DNA of 42,805 nucleotides from the NCBI GenBank assembly GCA_964369635.1, contig CAYJGN010000016.1:1-42805 (forward strand). The letters are read 5' to 3'. A program made the translations under genes and the position numbers. Of this stretch, positions 1-8,737 are shown piece after piece. Within the stretch, counting starts at the first letter, position 1, and each line of letters opens with the position of its first letter. Source of the stretch: CAYJGN01 sp964369635. Its GTDB lineage: Bacteria; Bacillota; Clostridia; Oscillospirales; Ruminococcaceae. Under the pieces are notes generated by a model. That model did not search any database and was not told the origin of the DNA. It saw nothing but the letters and a program-made list of their open reading frames with translations.

Positions 1-61
1 AAATAGACATAGTCTATTGAATTAATTAAAACTTATAAATTAATAAATTTCTTTACGAGTA
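1..61. other. gene-free left edge
   Basis: AT-rich sequence with no credible reading frame. It holds a short inverted repeat, ATAGAC-ATA-GTCTAT, near position 4. It is probably the 3' flank of a plus-strand gene to the left of the window, because a plus-strand terminator follows directly. Confidence 0.4.
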
Positions 62-80
62 TCCGCCTTAAGGCGGCTTT
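62..80 (+). terminator. intrinsic terminator of an upstream gene outside the window
   Basis: The 14-base inverted repeat CCGCCTTAAGGCGG is followed by CTTTTATT on the plus strand. The T-rich tail lies on the plus side only, so it most likely ends transcription entering from the left. It lies convergent to the minus-strand peptidase gene that ends at 83. Confidence 0.6.
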
Positions 81-82
81 TA

Positions 83-1141
83 TTATATCTCCTTACTGTG
101 GCTATTTAGATTCAGATAGCCATTTTCGGTGACGACTATTAAATCCTCAATTCGAACTCCGATTTCTCCTTTTATATAGATACCAGGCTCTATTGAAAAG
201 ATATTCCCAACAACTGTCTCGTTTTTGTTTGCCGCTGAAACGTCGCCTGCTTCATGGCATTCGGTTCCGATAAAATGCCCAAGGCGGTGGGTGAAATATT
301 CGCCGTAACCATGCTCTGTTATATGATCTCTTGCTATTTTGTCAAGCAAGCAGAGAGGGGTGCCGGCTTTTACTGCTTTTATTGCTTTTTCGTTCGCTTC
401 TCGTACTATATTATAAATCTCGCGGTGTCTCTCTGACGGCTCGCCTATAAAGAAGGTTCTTGTCATGTCGCTGTGGTATCCGTTTTTTGTGCAACCGATA
501 TCTAAAACGGCGCAGTCGCCATCTTTTGCAATGGTATCCCCTGTCTGATGATGAGGGTCTGCGGCATTTTTGCCAAATGCCACCATCGGAGGGAATGCAA
601 GAGCTTCCGCTCCTTCCTCGGCATAGTATTTTTTAAGCTGCTCTGCGACCTCGCGCTCAGAAACGCCAGCCTTCAAAAGCTTCGCTGTACGCGCCATGCA
701 GATATCATTTATCCGAGAGCTCTCTATCATCTGCTCTATCTCATAGCTATCTTTAACGGCTCTTGTGCTATCAACAGCGGACGAGAGGGAAAAAGATATT
801 TCGCTAAATCTCTCGATAAGGGGCAGCAGCTCACGCGCCTTTAAAAATTTATCAACACCGACTGCCCTATCATCGCCGATAATTTCAGCAATTGTAGCCG
901 GTAGGTCATCGGTATCAGTTATCGTAACGTCCGGAAAATTTTTGGAGACAACAGCAAAGAGCTTGTTTAAAATCAAAACAGCTCCTCTCTTAAGGCTTAT
1001 GTAAACACCAAAAAACCTCTCACCAGGATGGGTGAAAGCTCCAGTTAAATATTTTACTGAATAAGGGTCGCAACAAAGATACCCATCGAGGTTTTCCGCT
1101 TGTAAACGCTTTTGAACTGCTGCTATTCTTTTTTCATACAT
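83..1141 (-). CDS. Xaa-Pro aminopeptidase/dipeptidase, M24 family
   Basis: Cytoplasmic metallopeptidase of the M24 (creatinase/aminopeptidase P) fold, expected to cut peptides with proline in the second position. The 352-residue product has the usual length and two-part layout: an N-terminal creatinase-like domain (about 1-130) and a C-terminal pita-bread domain. All five dinuclear metal ligands are visible: D214 in VLDIGC, D225 in SDMTRTFF, H289 in HRLGHF, E318 in SIEPG and E332 in RIEDL. H198 in DPHHQTGD is a likely catalytic histidine. The ATG at 1141 is preceded on the minus strand by AAAGGAGAG at good spacing. It appears monocistronic. Xaa-Pro dipeptidase and aminopeptidase cannot be told apart from sequence alone. 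Confidence 0.9.
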   Translation of the reverse strand: MYEKRIAAVQKRLQAENLDGYLCCDPYSVKYLTGAFTHPGERFFGVYISLKRGAVLILNKLFAVVSKNFPDVTITDTDDLPATIAEIIGDDRAVGVDKFLKARELLPLIERFSEISFSLSSAVDSTRAVKDSYEIEQMIESSRINDICMARTAKLLKAGVSEREVAEQLKKYYAEEGAEALAFPPMVAFGKNAADPHHQTGDTIAKDGDCAVLDIGCTKNGYHSDMTRTFFIGEPSERHREIYNIVREANEKAIKAVKAGTPLCLLDKIARDHITEHGYGEYFTHRLGHFIGTECHEAGDVSAANKNETVVGNIFSIEPGIYIKGEIGVRIEDLIVVTENGYLNLNSHSKEI

Positions 1142-1458
1142 ATTAGCTCTCCTTTAATAAACTTAATTTTTATCTTGCGGCTTTGTGTTTTTATGCTGAT
1201 TTTAAATATCGAAAGAAACTTATTTTCGAATTTAATTTTAAAAAATCGGGAAATTTCTCTGAAAAATAGTATAATCATCTCGAATTTGATTTCTATATTA
1301 TAGTTTGAAGCAAGGTCTTTATTCTATATCTTTTTTCACAATTTTTTTTGCAATGTCATAGCTAAAATTAATTATATCAAAAAACAAAAAAATAATAAAG
1401 CGGAATTATCCGCTTTATTATTGCAACATTTTGTAGTTTAGTGGTATAATATCGGTGG
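1142..1458. other. intergenic, AT-rich
   Basis: This 317-base stretch holds the terminator of the small minus-strand gene (1391-1422) and the leader of the peptidase gene. Several weak minus-strand promoter-like hexamers exist, such as TTGCAA followed by TATAGA, but none is convincing. No coding frame stands out: the 63-residue plus frame at 1112 has no ribosome binding site and is low complexity. Confidence 0.5.
1391..1422 (-). terminator. intrinsic terminator of the small Ala-rich gene
   Basis: A perfect 13-base-pair inverted repeat (AATAATAAAGCGG and its complement) has a 6-base loop. On the minus strand it is followed by a long T-rich run. It lies 37 bases downstream of the stop of the minus-strand gene ending at 1459. 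Confidence 0.8.
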
Positions 1459-1656
1459 CTATTTTTTTGAAAAAGTTGAAACGTTCTCGATAAAATCTCC
1501 TGCCGCATGTACGGCAGATGCCACTGCGGACATTGAGTTTTGTGCTGATTTCGCTTTGGCTTTTGGTTTTTTGCTCATGTTATTTGCAGCGACAACCCCA
1601 GCAGAGGCAAGCCCTATTGCCGCCATTGCAACTGCAGCTTTTTTGATAGCTCCCAT
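1459..1656 (-). CDS. small Ala-rich protein with N-terminal hydrophobic segment, unknown
   Basis: I do not recognise this 65-residue protein. Residues about 5-24 form an Ala/Val-rich hydrophobic stretch, followed by a basic patch (KKPKAKAK, about 29-36) and a Ser/Ala-rich amphipathic tail. The layout would suit a small membrane-anchored or secreted protein. It is probably real: the minus-strand ATG at 1656 has AAAGGAGG at ideal spacing and a strong terminator follows the stop. An overlapping ATG five bases upstream is in another frame and leads nowhere. It is transcribed divergently from the pyridoxal kinase gene. Confidence 0.6.
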   Translation of the reverse strand: MGAIKKAAVAMAAIGLASAGVVAANNMSKKPKAKAKSAQNSMSAVASAVHAAGDFIENVSTFSKK

Positions 1657-1734
1657 TTTTCATTCCTCCTTTAATTTCGGTTATTGTTAGTATGGCTTGA
1701 AAAATGGCAATAATACAGTATACAGAGGTGTTTT

Positions 1735-2598
1735 GTGGAAAATAATCTAAAGCGGGTTGCCGCTATTCACGACTTAAGCAGTTTTGGCAGATGCTCGCTA
1801 TCGGTAATTATGCCGATAATCTCGGCTATGGGAATTCAGTGTTGCCCAATACCAACCGCTATCCTCTCAACCCATACAGGTGGGCTTGGGGAGGTTGTTT
1901 TGCATGATGAGACGGATTTTTTAGAGGAGACGCTTGAGCATTATAAAAAACTCTCGCTATCATTTGATTCTGTTTATACAGGATTTTTGAGCAGCGTTGA
2001 GCAGGTTGAGCATTGTCTTTCTTATATGAAAGAGTATAAAAATGCGCTAAAGGTTGTGGATCCCGTTATGGGAGACCATGGCAAGAGATACCGAACCTGT
2101 ACTGACGAGCTTCAATCAAAGATGCGCGACCTTGTTTCGGCGGCAGATATCATCACCCCAAACCCAACAGAAGCGGCTATGCTTTTAGGGTATGAAGAGC
2201 AGGGGCTTGAATATAGCTCGACCGAGATAAAGTCAATGCTAATAAAGCTCTCGGATATGGGTCCTTCGATGGTCGTTATAACCGGTATTCGCCTTCGCGG
2301 AGTGGGTCTTGTGAACGTTGGGTATGAGCGGGAGAAGAATAATTTCTGGAAGGTTGTTTGTGATTATGTGCCGGTGAGTTATCCGGGAACAGGGGATATG
2401 TTTGCGGCAACCCTTGTGGCGGCTTACCTATCGGGGGATAGTTTTCCTATTGGGATTGAGCGAGCAACGAGATTTTTAGAGCTTGCTATAAAAACCACCT
2501 ATGGCTATGGAACTGATAAGCGATATGGCGTTTTATTTGAAAAGGCTCTTTATTATCTATCAGCTCAAAATACCTTTACGGGGTATAGCAACCTATGA
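1735..2598 (+). CDS. pyridoxal/pyridoxamine kinase, ribokinase superfamily
   Basis: Phosphorylates pyridoxal, pyridoxamine or pyridoxine at the 5' hydroxyl with ATP in vitamin B6 salvage. The 287 residues match PdxY/PdxK-type kinases. N-terminal IHDLSSFGRCSL resembles the substrate-binding start of the family. VVDPVMGDHGK (about 107-117) is the diagnostic DPVxGD motif, and SYPGTGDMFAA holds the GTGD anion hole and catalytic Asp. The start is GTG at 1735, with GAGGTG just upstream; no ATG is better placed. A possible promoter (TTGAAA, 16 bases, TATACA at 1697-1724) would leave almost no leader and is uncertain. The stop overlaps the next start as ATGA, so translation with trmL is probably coupled. 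Confidence 0.85.
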   Translation: MENNLKRVAAIHDLSSFGRCSLSVIMPIISAMGIQCCPIPTAILSTHTGGLGEVVLHDETDFLEETLEHYKKLSLSFDSVYTGFLSSVEQVEHCLSYMKEYKNALKVVDPVMGDHGKRYRTCTDELQSKMRDLVSAADIITPNPTEAAMLLGYEEQGLEYSSTEIKSMLIKLSDMGPSMVVITGIRLRGVGLVNVGYEREKNNFWKVVCDYVPVSYPGTGDMFAATLVAAYLSGDSFPIGIERATRFLELAIKTTYGYGTDKRYGVLFEKALYYLSAQNTFTGYSNL

Positions 2599-3083
2599 TA
2601 AATATCGTGCTTATATCACCGCAAATTCCGCAGAATACAGGGAATATCGCAAGGACTTGCGCCGCTACTGGGGCGCGACTTCATCTTGTTCGCCCGATGG
2701 GATTTGAAGTTGACGATAAAAAACTTAAAAGAGCAGGGCTTGATTATTGGTATGATCTCGATATAACCTATTACGATAATATCGAAGATTTCTATAATAA
2801 GAATAGCGGAAAATTCTACTATCTCTCAACAAAAGCTCAAAAACTATATAGCGACTGCGATTTATCGGGGGATATATACCTTGTTTTTGGCAGAGAAGAT
2901 AAAGGACTTCCAGAAGAGCTTCTGCTTCAAAACAGAGAAAATACTATAAGACTTCCAATGCAGGCGACTGCTCGGAGCTTAAATCTTTCGAATGCGGTAG
3001 CTATCGTTGTTTACGAGTCACTTCGCCAAGGTGGATTTGAGGGACTTTTAGTAGAAGGTGAACTACATTTTAACAAATGGTAA
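2595..3083 (+). CDS. trmL: tRNA (cytidine(34)-2'-O)-methyltransferase TrmL, SPOUT family
   Basis: Methylates the ribose of the wobble nucleotide (C34 or cmnm5U34) of tRNA-Leu using S-adenosylmethionine. The 162-residue length is typical of this smallest SPOUT enzyme. Family motifs are clear: N-terminal ISPQIPQNTGNIARTCAATG, central LVFGREDKGLP (about 96-106), and C-terminal IRLPMQATARSLNLSNAVAI, which builds the trefoil-knot cofactor site. The ATG overlaps the stop of the kinase gene. No terminator separates it from pgk, which starts 81 bases on. Confidence 0.9.
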   Translation: MINIVLISPQIPQNTGNIARTCAATGARLHLVRPMGFEVDDKKLKRAGLDYWYDLDITYYDNIEDFYNKNSGKFYYLSTKAQKLYSDCDLSGDIYLVFGREDKGLPEELLLQNRENTIRLPMQATARSLNLSNAVAIVVYESLRQGGFEGLLVEGELHFNKW

Positions 3084-3164
3084 AAATTGCTGTTAGCTAT
3101 TGCAAAAATCGGCGATTTATAATACAATAAAGATTGTGAATAAGATAACAGAAAGGAAAATAAC

Positions 3165-4355
3165 ATGAACGCACTAAATAAAAAGACTATTGAGGACATT
3201 GAAGTATCGGGCAAAAAAATTCTTGCTCGTCTCGATTTCAATGTACCGTTAAAAGACGGAGTAATAACTGATGACAAGAGGATTGTTGAGTCTATCAAGA
3301 CTATTAAATATCTTCGCGATAACGGAGCAGCTTTAATCCTTTGCTCACATATGGGCAGACCAAAGGGTGAATTCAACCCTAAATTCTCACTTGCACCTGT
3401 TGCAAAAAGACTTGAAGAACTTCTTGGTTGCCCTATAAAAATGGCAAAAGACGTTATTGGAGAAGATGCACAAAAGCTTGCAGCAGAGCTAAAAGCTGGC
3501 GAGATTATGCTTCTTGAGAATGTTCGTTACCACAACGAGGAGGAGAAAAACGACCCTGCATTTGCAAAAGCGCTTGCAAATCTTGCTGAAATATTTGTAA
3601 ACGATGCTTTCGGTACTTCACACCGCGCACACGCTTCAACAGCAGGCGTTGCAGACTATCTTCCTGCAGTTTCAGGATACCTAATCCAAAAAGAGATTAA
3701 AATAATGGGCGATGCTCTAAATGATCCGAAACGTCCGTTTGTTTCAATACTTGGTGGAGCGAAAGTTTCAGATAAAATCGGCGTTATAAACAACCTAATT
3801 GAGAAGGTTGACAAGATAATTGTTGGCGGCGGTATGGCTTATACCTTCCTAAAAGCTCAGGGTCATCAAATCGGCGACTCTATCTGTGAGATGGACAAGC
3901 TTGACCTTGCGCTCGAGCTTCTTGAGAAGGCAGAGAAAAAAGGCGTTCTGATTCTTCTTCCAATAGATAACGCAGTAGGTGATAAATACGACCCTAACTG
4001 TACAAAAAAAGTTATGGATAGCACCGAGATTGAAGATGGCTGGATGGGACTTGATATAGGACCTAAAACCATTAAACTTTTCACAGATGCTATTAAAGAT
4101 GCGAAAACAGTTATCTGGAACGGACCTATGGGTGTTTCTGAGTGGAAAAACTTTGAAGACGGTACAGTTGCAGTTGCAAAAGCAGTTGCTGATAGCGGTT
4201 CTATCTCGATAATCGGCGGTGGCGATAGCGCGGCGGCAGTTGAGATGCTTGGCTTTGCAGATAAGATGACCCATATAAGCACAGGCGGCGGAGCTTCTCT
4301 TGAGTTCCTTGAAGGCCTTGAGCTACCGGGTATTGCTTGTTTAAACGATAAATAA
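3165..4355 (+). CDS. pgk: phosphoglycerate kinase
   Basis: Transfers the acyl phosphate of 1,3-bisphosphoglycerate to ADP in glycolysis. The 396-residue protein shows the full family pattern: LDFNVPLKDG (about 23-32), the substrate-binding SHMGRPKG, LLENVRYHNEEEKNDP, NDAFGTSHRAHAS, GGAKVSDKIGV and the nucleotide-binding GGGDSAAAVE near the C-terminus. AGAAAGGAAA precedes the ATG. The upstream 81 bases contain TATAAT near 3118 but no good -35 box. It begins the pgk-tpiA-gpmI block; gap and eno are not in the window. Confidence 0.97.
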   Translation: MNALNKKTIEDIEVSGKKILARLDFNVPLKDGVITDDKRIVESIKTIKYLRDNGAALILCSHMGRPKGEFNPKFSLAPVAKRLEELLGCPIKMAKDVIGEDAQKLAAELKAGEIMLLENVRYHNEEEKNDPAFAKALANLAEIFVNDAFGTSHRAHASTAGVADYLPAVSGYLIQKEIKIMGDALNDPKRPFVSILGGAKVSDKIGVINNLIEKVDKIIVGGGMAYTFLKAQGHQIGDSICEMDKLDLALELLEKAEKKGVLILLPIDNAVGDKYDPNCTKKVMDSTEIEDGWMGLDIGPKTIKLFTDAIKDAKTVIWNGPMGVSEWKNFEDGTVAVAKAVADSGSISIIGGGDSAAAVEMLGFADKMTHISTGGGASLEFLEGLELPGIACLNDK

Positions 4356-4363
4356 TAACAAAG

Positions 4364-4387
4364 AGGCGACGAGTAAGTCGCCTTTTT
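4364..4387 (+). terminator. hairpin with T-run between pgk and tpiA
   Basis: AGGCGAC and GTCGCCT form a 7-base-pair stem with a 6-base loop, followed by five T residues. It sits inside an otherwise continuous glycolytic block, so it is either a leaky attenuator lowering tpiA/gpmI transcription or a 3'-end protecting hairpin. No strong new promoter is visible in the 37 bases before tpiA. Confidence 0.65.
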
Positions 4388-4423
4388 AGCATAAAGATAT
4401 TAATAAAATTAAGGAGTGTTATT

Positions 4424-5191
4424 ATGGATAAGTCAAAAAGAGATGTTGTAATAGCTGGAAACTGGAAGATGAATAAAACCGAGAGCGAGTGCAAAGCGCT
4501 TATATCTGAGCTTTTAGATGTTGTTAAAGAGCCTGCTTGCAAAGTTGTTATCGCAGTTCCTTTCACCGATATCAAGACAGCAGTAGAGATGACTAAAGAT
4601 AGCGCAATCGAAGTTGCCGCTCAAAATTGCCATTTTGAAGCAAGCGGTGCTTTCACAGGGGAAATATCTGCTGATATGCTAAAAGAGGCGGGAGTTTCAT
4701 ATGTAGTGCTTGGCCATAGTGAGCGTCGTCAGTATTTTGCAGAGACAGATGAAACTGTTAATAAAAGAGCTAAAGCTGTTATAGCGGCTGGGATGACTGC
4801 TATTATCTGTGTCGGTGAAGTTTTGGAAGAGAGAGAATGGGGCGTTACATTTGAAGTTGTTGGAAAACAAACTAAAATTGCCCTCACCGATATAACAAAA
4901 GAGCAGCTTTCAAAAGTTGTTATAGCATACGAGCCAGTTTGGGCTATTGGAACTGGTAAAACAGCAACATCAGAGCAGGCTGAAGAAGTTTGTGCTGAGA
5001 TTCGCAAGGTGCTTGCATCGCTTTATGGCGCAGAGGCCGCAGAGACTGTACCTGTTCAGTATGGCGGTAGTATGAATGCAGGTAACGCAAAAGAGCTTCT
5101 TTCAAAGAAAAACGTTGATGGCGGACTTATTGGTGGAGCTTCGCTTAAAGCTGCTGATTTTAATAGCATAATAGAGGCGGCAAAACAATAA
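4424..5191 (+). CDS. tpiA: triosephosphate isomerase
   Basis: Interconverts dihydroxyacetone phosphate and glyceraldehyde 3-phosphate. The 255 residues form a complete TIM barrel: AGNWKMNKT holds the catalytic Asn/Lys pair, GHSERRQYF the electrophilic His, and AYEPVWAIGTGKTAT the catalytic Glu and flexible loop 6. QYGGSMNAGN and GLIGGASL complete the phosphate site. AAGGAGTG precedes the ATG. The gap to gpmI is 14 bases with its own GAGGAG, so the two are surely cotranscribed. Confidence 0.97.
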   Translation: MDKSKRDVVIAGNWKMNKTESECKALISELLDVVKEPACKVVIAVPFTDIKTAVEMTKDSAIEVAAQNCHFEASGAFTGEISADMLKEAGVSYVVLGHSERRQYFAETDETVNKRAKAVIAAGMTAIICVGEVLEEREWGVTFEVVGKQTKIALTDITKEQLSKVVIAYEPVWAIGTGKTATSEQAEEVCAEIRKVLASLYGAEAAETVPVQYGGSMNAGNAKELLSKKNVDGGLIGGASLKAADFNSIIEAAKQ

Positions 5192-5205
5192 AAGAGGAGA
5201 ATTTG

Positions 5206-6723
5206 ATGAAAAAACCATTAGTACTTTGCATTATGGATGGTTTCGGGCTTGGTACCGACGACAGCGTTAATGCGATAAAAGCAGCAAAGACGACAAATCT
5301 TTCTGAAATTATGAGTAACAACCCCATGACTTCAATCGAAGCATCGGGTCTTGCTGTTGGTCTTCCTGATGGTCAGATGGGAAACAGCGAGGTAGGACAT
5401 ACGAATATTGGTGCTGGAAGAATTGTTTATCAGGAACTGACAAGAATTTCAAAATCAATTAAAGATGGCGACTTTTTCGAAAACAAAGCGATAAACGATG
5501 CAATAGATAATTGCAAAGCAAAAAATAGCGCCTTTCATATAATGGGTCTTCTATCTGACGGTGGTGTTCACAGCCATATCGAGCATATCGAAGCGCTTGT
5601 CCGGGCAGCTGCCGATAAAGGGATAGGCGATATATTTATCCACTGCTTTATGGATGGTCGAGATGTTCCACCGACTTCGGGAATAGAGTTTATTGATGCG
5701 CTTGAAAAGAGCCTTGCAGCTATCGGCGCTGGAAGCATAGCAACAGTTATGGGAAGATACTATGCAATGGATAGAGATAATCGCTGGGAGAGAGTTGAAA
5801 AAGCTTACAAAGCTATGGTAAACGGCATAGGCGTTTCAAATGGCTCTGCTTGCGATGCTATGGAGAAAAGCTATGGCAGCGAGGTAACTGATGAGTTTGT
5901 AAAGCCTGTTGTCGTGAATGAAAAGGGAATGATAAAGAGCGGCGATAGTGTTGTTTTTGCAAACTTCCGCCCTGATAGAGCTCGCGAGATAACAAGATGC
6001 TTTGTAGACCCTGCATTTGATGGTTTCGAGAGAGCGGGCGGTATGTTAAATCTTAATTTCGTCTGCCTTACACAGTATGATGCAACTATGCCAAACGTTT
6101 CAGTAGCATTCACTCCGCAGTCGCTTGACAATACTTTTGGAGAATATATCGCGCAAAACGGAAAAACCCAGCTTCGTATAGCTGAGACTGAAAAATATGC
6201 GCATGTAACATTTTTCTTCAACGGCGGTGTTGAGGCTCCATATGAAAATGAGGATAGAGCATTAATCCCATCCCCAAAAGTTGCAACATATGATTTGCAA
6301 CCGGAGATGAGCGAACCTGAAGTAACAAAAGAGGTAGTTTCAAGGATAGAGAGCGGTAAATACGATGTTATTATCCTAAACTATGCAAACTGCGACATGG
6401 TAGGACATACAGGGATATTTGATGCAGCAGTTTCGGCTGTTGAAGCGACCGACCATGGAGTGGGTGAGGTTTATAAAGCGGTGAAGAAGATGGACGGCGT
6501 GCTACTTATAACAGCCGACCACGGAAATGCCGATAGAATGTATGAGGATGACGGAAGTCCTTTCACTGCTCATACAACTAATTTAGTACCATTTATCGTC
6601 TGCGGCGTAGAGGGGGCAGAGCTTCGAGAGGGCGGATGCCTTGCGGACATTGCGCCTACTATGCTAAAAATTCTAAATCTACCGCAACCGCAAGAGATGA
6701 CTGGCAAATCAATAGTATTATAA
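5206..6723 (+). CDS. gpmI: 2,3-bisphosphoglycerate-independent phosphoglycerate mutase
   Basis: Manganese-dependent enzyme that converts 3-phosphoglycerate to 2-phosphoglycerate through a phosphoserine intermediate; it belongs to the alkaline phosphatase superfamily. The 505-residue length is typical. IMDGFGLG carries a metal Asp, and GNSEVGHTNIGAGR carries the nucleophilic Ser (about 60). MDGRDVPPTSG, GRYYAMDRDNRW and FRPDRARE line the substrate site. TADHGNADRMYEDDG near the C-terminus holds further metal ligands. I chose ATG 5206 over the in-frame TTG at 5203 because GAGGAG ends six bases before it. A strong terminator follows. Confidence 0.96.
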   Translation: MKKPLVLCIMDGFGLGTDDSVNAIKAAKTTNLSEIMSNNPMTSIEASGLAVGLPDGQMGNSEVGHTNIGAGRIVYQELTRISKSIKDGDFFENKAINDAIDNCKAKNSAFHIMGLLSDGGVHSHIEHIEALVRAAADKGIGDIFIHCFMDGRDVPPTSGIEFIDALEKSLAAIGAGSIATVMGRYYAMDRDNRWERVEKAYKAMVNGIGVSNGSACDAMEKSYGSEVTDEFVKPVVVNEKGMIKSGDSVVFANFRPDRAREITRCFVDPAFDGFERAGGMLNLNFVCLTQYDATMPNVSVAFTPQSLDNTFGEYIAQNGKTQLRIAETEKYAHVTFFFNGGVEAPYENEDRALIPSPKVATYDLQPEMSEPEVTKEVVSRIESGKYDVIILNYANCDMVGHTGIFDAAVSAVEATDHGVGEVYKAVKKMDGVLLITADHGNADRMYEDDGSPFTAHTTNLVPFIVCGVEGAELREGGCLADIAPTMLKILNLPQPQEMTGKSIVL

Positions 6724-6728
6724 CTTTA

Positions 6729-6765
6729 AAAGCACAGGGCTTTAAGCCCCTGTGCTTTTTTGTTT
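6729..6765 (+). terminator. intrinsic terminator after gpmI
   Basis: AGCACAGGG and CCCTGTGCT form a 9-base-pair stem with a short loop, followed by TTTTTTGTTTTT. It ends the glycolytic block. Confidence 0.9.
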
Positions 6766-6786
6766 TTGAGAAAAATAGCTAAGTTT

Positions 6787-6800
6787 GTTTCTGTGGAAAT
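6787..6800. repeat. solitary copy of the GTTTC-N4-GAAAC dyad
   Basis: GTTTCTGTGGAAAT differs by one base from the dyad repeated at 16457-17164, and the change still allows a G-U pair in RNA. It lies about 54 bases upstream of the -35 box of the chemoreceptor promoter and is followed by TAAGAGCAT, a word that also occurs inside the main array. Confidence 0.6.
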
Positions 6801-6853
6801 TAAGAGCATGATAGATAGTGGTTTCTTTAGAAAAAAATATTTTCTTGTAACAC

Positions 6854-6883
6854 TTGAAATTTATAGTCAAAATTTGATATAAT
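6854..6883 (+). promoter_or_regulatory. probable sigma-A promoter of the chemoreceptor gene
   Basis: TTGAAA, an 18-base spacer and a perfect TATAAT. The chemoreceptor ATG lies 65 bases downstream. Confidence 0.6.
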
Positions 6884-6947
6884 AATTACGGTATCTACAA
6901 TTTTTTTGGGCAAACAAGTAAAAAGGTGAATTTTGGAGGGCAACATA

Positions 6948-8714
6948 ATGAAAGCTTTTGACAACCTGAAAATCGGCGTGAGAATAATTATTGCTTTCGC
7001 ACTAACAATTATTCTTTTAGGGGCTGCAGTATTTATGGCTTTAACGCAGGCAAATAATGCACGAGTAAACTACCAGTACATAATAGATAATAACGTAGAG
7101 TTTTTAACCGAACTCGAGGAAGCAGAAAAAGAAGTAAATTACATAGCTATGATTCTTCGTCAAATAGCCTTGTTTGGATATACCGATGCAGCTTATGATT
7201 CTATGGAAGAACCACTTGGTAATTTAGAAGAGAGTCTGAGTCATTTAGAGGCGCTCTATGCATATGAAGATGATGATGTGGCTAATTATATAATGCTTGT
7301 TGAAGAATGGGGAGAGTTGCTTGACCCGATAGTTGCGCAGGCGCGAGCAGGAGATTTAGAAGCTGCAGCAGATATTATATTAAACGACTGTACTCCGAGA
7401 ATTCAACAGGTTATATCTGATGGTGAGCTCCTTTTAATAAAGATGGAAGATTATACTGACGGAATTATTAATGATTTAAATGCAGCATCAAGTACGAATC
7501 TTCTTATTGTTGTTGTTATATCTGCTATTGGAATTATAATAGCTGTTATAATAGCTATTTCGCTAACTAAAGGTATTGTAAAACCACTTAGTGAAGTTGA
7601 GAAGAGCGTAGTTGGATTTTCAAATGGTGAACTTTCAATTAGGCCTGAATATGAAAGCAAAAATGAATTTGGCTCGATGGCAGAAGCGGTTCGACTATCA
7701 CAAGATATGATTGGAGCTGTTATGTCGGATATCGTAAGTGTTACTGAGAATATAAACAAAGGTAACTTGAATATTAGTATAGATAGAGATTATCCGGGCG
7801 AGTTCAACCCAATTAAGAAAAACTTAAATGCATTAATTGATTATATGAACGATATAATGTCACAGATAAAACTTATGTCGGGACAGGTTTCGCAGGGTGC
7901 AGAGCAGGTTTCATCTGCGGCGCAGTCGCTTGCACAGGGTGCAACTGAGCAGTCGAGTAGTGTTATTGACCTATCGAATACCATTAAAGATGTCACCGAA
8001 CAGATAAATATCAACTCAAAAGATGCACAACAAGCAGGCGATATGGTTCGTGCGACAACCGATGCAATTAACACGAGCAACGAGAAGATGGTACTGATGA
8101 TGGAATCTATGAAAGAGATAGATGAGAAATCAAAAGAGATCAGTAAGATTATCAAAACAATAGATGACATTGCTTTCCAAACAAACATATTAGCGCTCAA
8201 TGCGGCTGTTGAGGCGGCGAGAGCGGGAAGTGCTGGTAAAGGTTTTGCGGTTGTTGCAGATGAGGTTCGAAACCTTGCGGCAAAATCAGCAGAAGCTTCA
8301 AAGAGCACGGGCGATTTAATCGCATCTTCAATAAGCTCGATAAATAGAGGTGTTTCACTTGCGGGCGATGCAACAGAGAATACCCTATCGGTAGTTGAGA
8401 GTGCTAAGGAAACATCAGTCTTAATGGATAAGATAGTTGGTGCATCAAATGCACAGGCACAAGGCGCAAACCAGGTAATGACGGCTATCGACCAAATCTC
8501 TGCAGTTGTTTCAACAAACTCTGCAACAAGCGAAGAGAGTGCGGCGGCGAGTGAAGAGTTATCTTCACAGGCTATAAGTATGCAGCAGCTAATTGCTCGA
8601 TTTAATCTTCGAGATAGCAATTCGGGATGGGCTACAAGACAAGTGGAGCCAAAAGCAGAAAAGATTGATAATAGCAGCGATTTTGACTTCATAGAAGATG
8701 ATAATAAATATTAA
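6948..8714 (+). CDS. methyl-accepting chemotaxis protein
   Basis: Transmembrane chemoreceptor that passes ligand signals to CheA/CheW. The 588 residues read in order: a short cytoplasmic start, TM1 (about 11-33), an extracellular helical sensor (about 35-182, four-helix-bundle type), TM2 (about 184-206), a HAMP domain (about 208-260), and a long Ala/Ser/Gln-rich coiled coil. The hairpin tip IDDIAFQTNILALNAAVEAA, followed by FAVVADEVRNLA, is diagnostic. There is no C-terminal CheR-docking pentapeptide. I chose ATG 6948 because GGAGG ends eight bases before it; an in-frame TTG at 6933 is less likely. It stands alone with no other chemotaxis gene in the window. The ligand is unknown. Confidence 0.95.
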   Translation: MKAFDNLKIGVRIIIAFALTIILLGAAVFMALTQANNARVNYQYIIDNNVEFLTELEEAEKEVNYIAMILRQIALFGYTDAAYDSMEEPLGNLEESLSHLEALYAYEDDDVANYIMLVEEWGELLDPIVAQARAGDLEAAADIILNDCTPRIQQVISDGELLLIKMEDYTDGIINDLNAASSTNLLIVVVISAIGIIIAVIIAISLTKGIVKPLSEVEKSVVGFSNGELSIRPEYESKNEFGSMAEAVRLSQDMIGAVMSDIVSVTENINKGNLNISIDRDYPGEFNPIKKNLNALIDYMNDIMSQIKLMSGQVSQGAEQVSSAAQSLAQGATEQSSSVIDLSNTIKDVTEQININSKDAQQAGDMVRATTDAINTSNEKMVLMMESMKEIDEKSKEISKIIKTIDDIAFQTNILALNAAVEAARAGSAGKGFAVVADEVRNLAAKSAEASKSTGDLIASSISSINRGVSLAGDATENTLSVVESAKETSVLMDKIVGASNAQAQGANQVMTAIDQISAVVSTNSATSEESAAASEELSSQAISMQQLIARFNLRDSNSGWATRQVEPKAEKIDNSSDFDFIEDDNKY

Positions 8715-8737
8715 ACAATAGAATAATGAAAATAAAG

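Noticed and set aside
3849..4282. Two overlapping minus-strand frames of about 140 codons
   Set aside because: They are shadows of pgk; no start signals and no recognisable motifs.
7841..8692. 283-residue open frame on the minus strand
   Set aside because: It is antisense to the chemoreceptor coiled coil, has no ribosome binding site, and its Ser/Ala/Ile-rich composition is the mirror of the receptor's repeat-like codons.
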